A stretch of DNA of 32,719 nucleotides from an uncultured Clostridia bacterium. Its GTDB lineage: Bacteria > Bacillota > Clostridia > TANB77 > CAG-508. A program made the translations under genes and the position numbers. This document shows, in pieces, positions 27,700 to 32,719 of this stretch. Below the pieces are notes generated by a model. It was not told where the DNA came from and did no database searches. It worked only from the letters and a program-made list of their open reading frames with translations. The stretch spans positions 1 to 32,719 of the forward strand of contig CANQMG010000004.1 in the NCBI GenBank assembly GCA_947624925.1, written 5' to 3'. Numbering within the stretch: position 1 is the first letter of the stretch; every line of letters starts with the position of its first letter.

Positions 27700-27824
27700 G
27701 TGACCGATAAAAACAACAACTATTAACCAAAAATTCGTGTAATTAACCGAACAAATTTGTGTAATTTTGTTTGCTTTTTCATTTTTTTAGTAAACATAAA
27801 TGGCGATTACACGAATCCGGTCAC
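27700..27824. repeat. nested inverted and direct repeats upstream of uvrB
   Basis: AATTCGTGTAATT (27732-27744) recurs as AATTTGTGTAATT (27753-27765), exactly 21 bases on, and inverted as ATTACACGAAT (27806-27816). An outer perfect inverted pair, GTGACCG (27700-27706) and CGGTCAC (27818-27824), encloses them. The layout suggests operator sites on one face of the helix, or the ends of a small decayed element. No clear -35/-10 pair for uvrB is visible here. Confidence 0.6.
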
Positions 27825-27849
27825 TAAATTTTTATATTTGTTTTCTCAA

Positions 27850-27942
27850 TTATTTTATAATTTTCCAATATCCTGCTTTATCCGTTCCTATTCTTTGTAA
27901 TATTTCTTTTTCTTTTAAAATTTTATCCCATAATTTATCTTT
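27850..27942 (-). pseudogene. C-terminal relic, probably of an AlbA_2/Schlafen-type ATP-binding regulator
   Basis: A 30-codon open stretch ends in ILQRIGTDKAGYWKIIK and stop, with a stop codon just upstream. The motif R-I/V-G-x-D-K-x-G-[YH]-W at the very C-terminus is typical of the winged-helix end of AlbA_2 / RecG-like ATP-binding transcriptional regulators. Nothing of the rest of such a gene is visible upstream (27943-27984), so this is a remnant. The family assignment rests on about 14 residues. Confidence 0.45.
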
Positions 27943-27984
27943 TTACAATTAATATATCAATTAAACTAGTGCATTTATTAAATT

Positions 27985-28827
27985 TTATCCATTTATTAAG
28001 AATATACTAATCATTATCAATAAAGCCGCAAATACCTTTTTTAATAGATCATTCCTTTCTTTTAAGAATATATATCCAACAATTACATTTCCAATAACAG
28101 ATAAAGAACATAAAGGAGCTACAGATGTTACATCTCCTAATTGATATGCTCTTAACTGAATTGCTATCATTGTTCCCCAACATATACTAGTTATTATTAT
28201 TGCTTTTTTATCACCATTTGCATATTCATTTTTCAAGTTTGAAAATTTTATTTTTTCTAAAATGGAAATTAAAAAAGCTGGAATTAAAGATGTTAACATC
28301 GCATAAATTGCTAAATTAAAATTATCTGAAATATTAACATCTAAAAACAATGCTATAGATAGTGCAATATTAGATAATACTCCTAGAAAAACATATTTAT
28401 TTAGTTTTTGCTCTCCCTTTTTATAAAATATAAGGAAATTACTAAATATAATTAAACTTGCTCCTATTATTTTTTTTAAAACAAATGGTTCTTTAAAAAA
28501 GAATAAGCCAGCTAATATCATAAACACAGTGGATAATTGATTAATGATACTAAATGTTGATGCTTCTATCCCATTTCTTACTGTTGTATTGATTCGATCT
28601 GAAAGAGCATAAAAAACACAAGATACAATTAGCAATAAGTAAACTTTCCAATCTGTTGTAATAGTAAATTTAAAACAAGGTAATAATATTAATGCAAAAA
28701 TGCTTGCCATAAATTGTAATAAAACTGTTAATGCTCCATCATTTTTAGATTTTTTTGTCGCAATTTTATAAAATTGCGTATATAGTATACTTAAAATTAT
28801 ATATATTACTACAAAAAAAAGCCACAT
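27985..28827 (-). CDS. EamA/DMT-superfamily transporter
   Basis: The roughly 280 residues contain about ten hydrophobic segments in two similar halves, the layout of EamA drug/metabolite transporters. Conserved marks are the helix 'STFSIINQLSTVFMILAGLFFFKEP' region in the first half and 'DVTSVAPLCSLSVIGNVIVGY' with 'FLKERND' in the second; the FxKE pair is typical of each EamA repeat. The substrate cannot be told. The ATG at 28825-28827 (MWLFFVV) has GGAGA nine bases upstream and is preferred to an in-frame TTG at 28846-28848, which lies ahead of that site. It is alone between the relic at 27850 and the ymdB-like gene. Confidence 0.85.
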   Translation of the reverse strand: MWLFFVVIYIILSILYTQFYKIATKKSKNDGALTVLLQFMASIFALILLPCFKFTITTDWKVYLLLIVSCVFYALSDRINTTVRNGIEASTFSIINQLSTVFMILAGLFFFKEPFVLKKIIGASLIIFSNFLIFYKKGEQKLNKYVFLGVLSNIALSIALFLDVNISDNFNLAIYAMLTSLIPAFLISILEKIKFSNLKNEYANGDKKAIIITSICWGTMIAIQLRAYQLGDVTSVAPLCSLSVIGNVIVGYIFLKERNDLLKKVFAALLIMISIFLING

Positions 28828-28889
28828 TATAAAAATTCTCCATATCAATTATCTTATTTTTATCTATCATTTTTTAACGGTTTTTTCAA

Positions 28890-28919
28890 AAGCAAACAAT
28901 TTTGCTTAAGTATATTATA
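28890..28919 (-). promoter_or_regulatory. short hairpin and extended -10 box between the ymdB-like and EamA genes
   Basis: On the minus strand TGTTATAAT (extended -10, hexamer 28914-28919) is followed by a perfect 7-bp hairpin AAGCAAA/TTTGCTT (28890-28907) and TTG. The hairpin may end the ymdB-like transcript or lie in the EamA leader. Either role is uncertain. Confidence 0.3.
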
Positions 28920-28939
28920 ACACAAATGGTGTTTCTACC

Positions 28940-29704
28940 TTAAATATTTATTCTGCATACACTAATAGTCTTTCCAGTCTGTTCATCAATTTCAAATATA
29001 CATCCATTAAAACAACAATTTTCGTCACTACAAAATTTAGAGTCGTCTTTAAGTTCTTTTCTATATCTTTCTACTTCAAATTCTAGGTCATAACCTATTC
29101 CAGAATTTATTGGTCCACACATTCCAATGTCTGTTATATAACCAACTCTACCATACAATATCTGTTCATCTGCTGTGGGTATATGTGTATGTGTACCAAA
29201 TAAAATAGATATTTTATCTTTAAGAAAATATGCCATTGCTCTTTTTTCATTTCCATATTCACTATGAAAATCAATTACTCTTATTTTTATGTCATCATCA
29301 ATTTTTGAAATTACTTCATCTATTGTATTGAAAGCATTTAGTGATTCTCCTAGTCCTTTTCCTAATATATTAGATACAAAAATCTTATTTCCACCGTATT
29401 TATAAATAGCATATCCTTTATTTATTGTTTCTCTTTTATAATTTATTGGAACCAATAATCTGTAATCATCTATTTCATATATATCTTTATTAGAATATGT
29501 ATGATTACCCATTGTAACTACATTAACACCTGCATTTATTATTCTTTCAAATATATTTTTGGTAATTCCCCTAGCATTATCTGCATTTTCTCCATTAGCT
29601 ACTATAAAATCTATTAAAAATTCTTTTTTTATTAATGGCAAATCTCTTTCTATTCTTTTTACAGCATTTTCACCTACAATATCACCTATTGCCAAAATTT
29701 TCAT
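28940..29704 (-). CDS. ymdB: YmdB-family metallophosphoesterase (cyclic nucleotide phosphodiesterase)
   Basis: YmdB enzymes are di-metal phosphodiesterases that act on 2',3'-cyclic nucleotides and affect biofilm and motility decisions in Bacillus. With the start at ATG 29702-29704 (MKILAIGD), the metal ligands fall at D8, E39, N40, N67, H68, H147, H172 and H174, the usual positions. GGAG lies six bases before this ATG; an ATG four codons earlier has no properly spaced site. The 254 residues are slightly short. Unusual is a cysteine cluster near the C-terminus (C225, C230, C231, C235; FCSDENCCFNGC), where the family normally has none in this pattern. It may bind a metal or form a disulfide. 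In other Firmicutes ymdB follows rny; rny is not in this window. Confidence 0.93.
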   Translation of the reverse strand: MKILAIGDIVGENAVKRIERDLPLIKKEFLIDFIVANGENADNARGITKNIFERIINAGVNVVTMGNHTYSNKDIYEIDDYRLLVPINYKRETINKGYAIYKYGGNKIFVSNILGKGLGESLNAFNTIDEVISKIDDDIKIRVIDFHSEYGNEKRAMAYFLKDKISILFGTHTHIPTADEQILYGRVGYITDIGMCGPINSGIGYDLEFEVERYRKELKDDSKFCSDENCCFNGCIFEIDEQTGKTISVCRINI

Positions 29705-29728
29705 TTCATTCTCCATCCTTATACATTT

Positions 29729-29845
29729 TTATCCAGAATATCTACAAAGTATTGCTTCTAATCCAATATTTATATCAATTAACCTTTTTTTATAATTTTT
29801 ATCTAATAATATAAATTCATATATTATATTTTTTAATACTACTCC
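29729..29845 (-). other. 38-codon open stretch without a usual start, unidentified
   Basis: Between the ymdB-like gene and the C26 relic there is a stop-to-stop frame ending LIDINIGLEAILCRYSG. It has an AAGGAG-like sequence at its head but no ATG, GTG or TTG start near it. It could be a further gene relic. I cannot identify it. Confidence 0.25.
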
Positions 29846-29886
29846 TTATTAAATCCTATTTATTTCTTAAAAAAACTCTTTTATTT

Positions 29887-29979
29887 TTAATGGTATTTTT
29901 TACATATTTCATTTATAAAATAATCAAAAAATTTTATATCATTCATATATTTAAGATGCCATTGTACTGCTATTATATT
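29887..29979 (-). pseudogene. C-terminal relic of a C26-type glutamine amidotransferase/peptidase
   Basis: Directly behind, and overlapping by a few bases out of frame, the methyltransferase stop is a 30-codon frame reading NIIAVQWHLKYMNDIKFF and ending in CKKYH-stop. Class I C26 enzymes (gamma-glutamyl-gamma-aminobutyrate hydrolase type) end with IxGVQWHPE, where His and Glu are catalytic. Here HPE has become HLK, so this copy is dead. The N-terminal part of the same type of gene lies at about 31050-31292. Confidence 0.65.
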
Positions 29980-30812
29980 TTTATTTTCATTATTGCTACA
30001 ATTCCATCTTCCAATGATTTTTCTATATTTTGATTAATAATTCCAAATTTATTTATAGAATACAATTCATCGATAACTTCATTAAATTTATGTATTTCTA
30101 CAACATCAAAGCCTATATCTCCAAAGAAACTTTTTATATGATTTATATCTTCAAAACGGTCAAGTATATTGTTTCTATTCGTTGTTTTTGTTAAATTTTT
30201 ATTAAAATTTGGTAATGCTGCATTTTCTGATTGAATAAATTTTTTTGGCGTAACATCACATGTAATCCAAATTCCACCATGTTCTTGTAAAATTTTATAT
30301 ATATTTTGTGCTACTCTTGCTTTTTCACTAAATGATAAATATCTAAATAATCCTTCATTAATAATAACTACTTCTCCAGAATTTAGCATAGAATTACATC
30401 TTTCAAAATCACTGTACCTAAGTGCATTTCCATCAACAATTTTTAAATTACCTAACGTATTTATATTTAAATCATCTATAATTTTTTTCTTTGTATTAAC
30501 TATTTTAGGTAAGTCCATTTCAATATAGTTGTAACCTTTTTGAGAATATATAATGCCTCTTGAAACATATCCACTAGCAAGTTCTAAAACTTGCTTAATG
30601 TTTGATTTATCTAATAATCTATTAGTCAATTTGTATCTAGCCTCTATTTCAGTTGCTAAATTTTTATTTAAAGAAACATTTTTAATTTCTTTTCTTATAT
30701 ATTTTGTTAATAGTTTATAAATGTCTTTTTCATATGGTATATCTGTAAATGTTCTTGGATATGATGTAACTATAGCAGTTGGAATAATTTCTTCATATTC
30801 TTTATCATTCAT
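29973..30812 (-). CDS. class I SAM-dependent methyltransferase, LCM/PPM1-like
   Basis: The 279 residues carry a helical N-terminus with EIEARYKLTNRLL (about 55-67), the SAM-binding loop QVLELASGYVSRG (74-86) and the acidic strand YIEMDLPKIV (96-105). These are the arrangement of leucine carboxyl methyltransferase-like enzymes (PF04072 type). Bacterial members methylate carboxyl groups of small metabolites or peptides; the substrate here is unknown. The ATG at 30810-30812 follows AAAGGTGA at good spacing. The last residues, EDGIVAIMKIKI, could be the enzyme's own final beta strand, but EDGIV is also a C26-family motif, and the C26 relic continues in the next frame. The C-terminus may therefore be a recombination junction. 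The gene lies between the two surviving halves of a C26 gene. Confidence 0.85.
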   Translation of the reverse strand: MNDKEYEEIIPTAIVTSYPRTFTDIPYEKDIYKLLTKYIRKEIKNVSLNKNLATEIEARYKLTNRLLDKSNIKQVLELASGYVSRGIIYSQKGYNYIEMDLPKIVNTKKKIIDDLNINTLGNLKIVDGNALRYSDFERCNSMLNSGEVVIINEGLFRYLSFSEKARVAQNIYKILQEHGGIWITCDVTPKKFIQSENAALPNFNKNLTKTTNRNNILDRFEDINHIKSFFGDIGFDVVEIHKFNEVIDELYSINKFGIINQNIEKSLEDGIVAIMKIKI

Positions 30813-30991
30813 TTTAAATTATCACCTTTCTAAAATTAAATTGCTAAGGTATTTATATCATATATTTATATAAAAATCTATAATTGTGATAAATTTTTCA
30901 ATATTATTATTGTCTTTAGTGTTGACTTTTATTGTTAGTATAATACTTTAAAATTATAAATAATAAGTTTTAATAAAGAATTTTATGATTT

Positions 30992-31060
30992 TTATTTTTT
31001 TATGTTATTTAAAAAATTATAAATTTCGTTTGCTAATGTTTCTTCTTTTTTCATCATATG
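30992..31060 (-). pseudogene. short C-terminal fragment of an unidentified protein
   Basis: A 22-codon open stretch reads HMMKKEETLANEIYNFLNNI and ends KK-stop, just after the C26 N-terminal relic and in another frame. It resembles the last helix of alpha/beta hydrolases (His, then acidic residues, then I-x-x-F-L). It may be the tail of a second lost gene. The rest of the gap up to the methyltransferase (30813-30991) is AT-rich, with an 11-base palindrome, AGTATAATACT, at 30937-30947, and holds no gene. Confidence 0.3.
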
Positions 31061-31292
31061 AGTTGTTCATTATAATTTTAGGATTTATATCTCTATTGCA
31101 CTATCTATTACAATTAGTCCATCACAAATATTAACAACTTCTTCTAAATTAGTTAGTGAACTAACTGGAAACAATAATACATTAAGTTTTTCAAATATAT
31201 CCTTAAATTCTTTATCTATAAAATATTTTTCAGTACCTTCTTCAGATAATCCATATCTTTCTAGTTATTGCTAATATTATATTCTTCTTCAA
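31050..31292 (-). pseudogene. N-terminal relic of a C26-type glutamine amidotransferase/peptidase
   Basis: Joining three frames gives a coherent C26 N-terminus. A TTG-started KKNIILAITRK (31290-31292 downward) comes first. YGLSEEGTEKYFIDKEF and 'FEKLNVLLFPVSSLTNLEE' with 'VVNICDGLIVI' (59 open codons, 31085-31264) follow. A shifted DINPK then aligns with the family's DGLxxxGGxDINPxYY. At least two frameshifts and stop codons break it, and the catalytic Cys region is absent. The remaining ~30 C-terminal codons lie at 29887-29979 beyond the methyltransferase. Family known: gamma-glutamyl-GABA hydrolase-like. Inference: one ancestral gene split by insertion and deletion. Confidence 0.65.
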
Positions 31293-31300
31293 TTTTTATA

Positions 31301-31657
31301 TTATTTATGAAAAAACAACTTTATTTTGCTAATAATTTTACTAAAGAATGACTCTTTATGAGCTAATAATACTGACATATTCATATCTTCTTCTTTTTTT
31401 GTTCTAGAAGTATCATTCTTTTTATTAAAAATATTTTCTGGATTATACTGCTCTAATTTTTGTTTTTCTTTATGTTCTTCTATTTCTTTAATTTCCTTTA
31501 TTTGTCTATTTATTTCTACTATATCATCGTGATTTTTTTGAAATAACTCTTTTACTACTAAAAGTCTTTCGTCATTAGGGTCTATTTTATTTTCTTTTAA
31601 CTTATCTAATTTATCACATAATATTTTATATTTCCTCGTTTTTAAATCAAGTTCCAT
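31301..31657 (-). CDS. small charged helical protein, unknown function
   Basis: I do not recognise this 118-residue protein. Residues 1-72 are strongly charged and predicted helical, with a coiled-coil-like run (DDIVEINRQIKEIKEIEEHK). A polar linker and the motif MNMSVLLAHKES follow, and then an amphipathic, basic and hydrophobic C-terminus, SFFSKIISKIKLFFHK (103-118), that could lie on a membrane. There is no signal peptide. The ATG at 31655-31657 has only a weak AGGT site and lies 21 bases after the HAD gene, so it may be translated through coupling. It sits next to decaying sequence but is itself unbroken over 118 codons, so it is probably a real gene. Confidence 0.65.
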   Translation of the reverse strand: MELDLKTRKYKILCDKLDKLKENKIDPNDERLLVVKELFQKNHDDIVEINRQIKEIKEIEEHKEKQKLEQYNPENIFNKKNDTSRTKKEEDMNMSVLLAHKESFFSKIISKIKLFFHK

Positions 31658-31678
31658 AGTTAGACCTACAAGTCTCGT

Positions 31679-32398
31679 TTAGCTTAATAACTGTAAAATA
31701 TCCTTTAAATTATTCATTTTGTATGTGCTTAAAGTATCTATTATCTCTTGTGTTTTATACATATTTTCATCTACAACATTTAGTACTTCTATACCTGCAT
31801 TATTTGCAGCCTTTACTCCTTCTAAAGAATCTTCTATTATTAAACAGCTTTCTTTAGAAACATTTAACTTTTCTATTACCTTTAAATAAATTTCAGGATT
31901 AGGTTTTTTCTTTGTAACATCTTCATAAGTTAAAATTAAATCAAACATATCATATATTTTAAACTCTTTTATTAATTTTTGATTAATATTATTATATATA
32001 TCTATAATATTTTTTGGAGATAGAGTTGCTAAAACCAATGTATAACCCTTTTCTTTTAATTTTAGTACTAAATCTTTTGCAAACTCTTTATATTGAATTT
32101 TTTGAGAAACATATCTATATTCAATTTCACTATATAGTTTTCTTAAAAATTCTATGTTATGAGTTTCTGAACTATATTTATTATCTAAATACATAAGAAA
32201 ATTATCATATAAATCTCCTGGTATATTTTGATGTGCAAAATTATCCCAATCTTCTTGTATTTGATTCACAGGAATTAACTTTCCAGTAATTTCTTTTATC
32301 ATAACAGAATATATTTCATTAAACATATTCACTGAATCTATTAAAGTACCATCTAAATCAAATATAATTACTTTTTTATTATCCAATATTTTTTTCAA
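31679..32398 (-). CDS. HAD-superfamily hydrolase (subfamily IA, phosphatase)
   Basis: The 239 residues have the four HAD motifs: FDLDGTLIDS (nucleophile D14, D16), LVLATLSP (motif II), KKPNPEIYLKVIEKL (motif III Lys) and CLIIEDSLEGVKAANNAG (motif IV acids). A helical cap lies between motifs I and II, as in beta-phosphoglucomutase and phosphoglycolate phosphatase relatives. The substrate is unknown. The in-frame start is TTG at 32396-32398. An ATG at 32403-32405 has a better ribosome site (AAGGA) but is one frame off and stops after eight codons. Losing one A from the seven-A run at 32389-32395 (minus strand) would place that ATG in frame, so the true start is in doubt. Confidence 0.9.
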   Translation of the reverse strand: MKKILDNKKVIIFDLDGTLIDSVNMFNEIYSVMIKEITGKLIPVNQIQEDWDNFAHQNIPGDLYDNFLMYLDNKYSSETHNIEFLRKLYSEIEYRYVSQKIQYKEFAKDLVLKLKEKGYTLVLATLSPKNIIDIYNNINQKLIKEFKIYDMFDLILTYEDVTKKKPNPEIYLKVIEKLNVSKESCLIIEDSLEGVKAANNAGIEVLNVVDENMYKTQEIIDTLSTYKMNNLKDILQLLS

Positions 32399-32404
32399 TT
32401 TTCA

Positions 32405-32501
32405 TTTTTCCTTTCTTGTTTTTACAAAAAGCTATGAAAGTTGTAATCATAGAAAATGCTTCAAAAACAACTCCTGCATATGACTTATAAATAGCAGCAT
32501 A
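32405..32501 (-). pseudogene. C-terminal relic of a small membrane protein (YgjV-like?)
   Basis: Between pyrD and the HAD gene an open stretch reads YAAIYKSYAGVVFEAFSMIT, then TFIAFCKNKKGK, with a stop just upstream. One hydrophobic helix followed by a basic tail resembles the end of YgjV-type or other small inner-membrane proteins. No start and no upstream part are visible, so it is a relic. The identity is a guess. Confidence 0.3.
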
Positions 32502-32546
32502 TTATATACTCTACCTTGTATTTTTTATATATTTTTACATAACAAT

Positions 32547-32719
32547 TTAATTCATCTTTACAGTTCCAACAATGCTATTAACATCATCAATATTATGTTT
32601 TTCTAAATAATCAACTATTTCTTTCAATACATTAATACTAGTATATGGTGAATAAAAGTTTCCTGCTCCAATTGATACAGCAGTAGAACCAGCTAATAAA
32701 AATTCTATGGCATCATTAC
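32547..32719 (-). CDS. pyrD: dihydroorotate dehydrogenase, C-terminal part (partial)
   Basis: The frame enters from the right edge and reads NDAIEFLLAGSTAVSIGAGN, then FYSPYTSINVLKEIVDYL, and ends at the TAA 32547-32549. D-A-[IL]-E-F-[LI]-x-A-G-x-x-A-V-x-[IV]-G marks the FMN phosphate-binding end of class 1 dihydroorotate dehydrogenase, the pyrimidine-synthesis enzyme that oxidises dihydroorotate to orotate. The last helix pair (IVDYLEKHNIDDVNSIVGTV) also matches. About 57 codons are in the window, and the catalytic part lies outside. Whether it is type 1A or 1B cannot be told here. Confidence 0.88.
   Translation of the reverse strand, partial: NDAIEFLLAGSTAVSIGAGNFYSPYTSINVLKEIVDYLEKHNIDDVNSIVGTVKMN

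Noticed and set aside
27751-27764. SOS box in front of uvrB
   Set aside because: CGAAC at 27748-27752 is followed by AAATTTGTG, so the second half-site is out of register for the CGAAC-N4-GTTCG consensus.
27700-27824. CRISPR array or MITE at the repeats upstream of uvrB
   Set aside because: Only three copies of a short element with unequal spacing, no spacer regularity, and no target-site duplication at the outer GTGACCG/CGGTCAC ends.

Overview
This window is a stretch of a very AT-rich chromosome that uses the standard bacterial code (TGA is a stop, Trp is TGG). It has strong AGGAGG-type ribosome sites, and its gene set and order point to an endospore-type low-GC Firmicute, most likely an uncultured member of Clostridia. 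The support comes from spoIIP, a YtxC-like sporulation gene, the recJ-rel-MBL-hisS order, the priA-def-fmt order and a bifunctional Rel. No species can be named from the sequence alone.

Layout. (1) 1-129: the first 43 codons of a Bro-N/DinD-like gene leaving the window on the minus strand. (2) 381-6634, minus: dnaE then secA, with a promoter in front of each. (3) 6814-7647, plus: a lone, strongly expressed-looking cytoplasmic coiled-coil protein built from 11-residue and then 14-residue repeats. It is divergent from dnaE and closes on a 23-bp perfect inverted repeat. (4) 7759-14880, minus: an operon recJ-rel-(frameshifted metallo-beta-lactamase-fold hydrolase)-hisS-spoIIP. (5) 15064-20584, minus: an operon glmM-(small membrane protein)-priA-def-fmt, ending in a hairpin terminator. 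(6) 20767-24988, plus: DUF4912 protein, GH57 branching enzyme, YtxC-like protein, TraX-like membrane protein. (7) 24980-27686, minus: uvrB, broken by one inserted base in its Walker A motif, then an acyl-ACP thioesterase. (8) 27687-32719: an accessory-looking stretch of smaller genes (EamA transporter, YmdB phosphodiesterase, LCM-like methyltransferase, a charged orphan, HAD phosphatase, the end of pyrD) mixed with gene relics.

Most of the window is core information processing: replication and repair (dnaE, priA, recJ, uvrB), translation (hisS, fmt, def), the stringent response (rel), secretion (secA) and wall precursor supply (glmM). The accessory interest is elsewhere: the periodicity-switching coiled-coil protein; the DUF4912/GH57 pair; two +1 frameshifts, both at a CGG; repeated operator-like elements in front of uvrB; and a C26-type glutamine amidotransferase gene whose first ~75 and last ~30 codons survive on either side of an intact methyltransferase gene.

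I see no rRNA, tRNA, CRISPR array, transposase or replication origin in the window. I did not find one locus that is clearly a new multi-gene system. The best candidates for something undescribed are the coiled-coil gene at 6814-7647 and the small conserved-context orphans.
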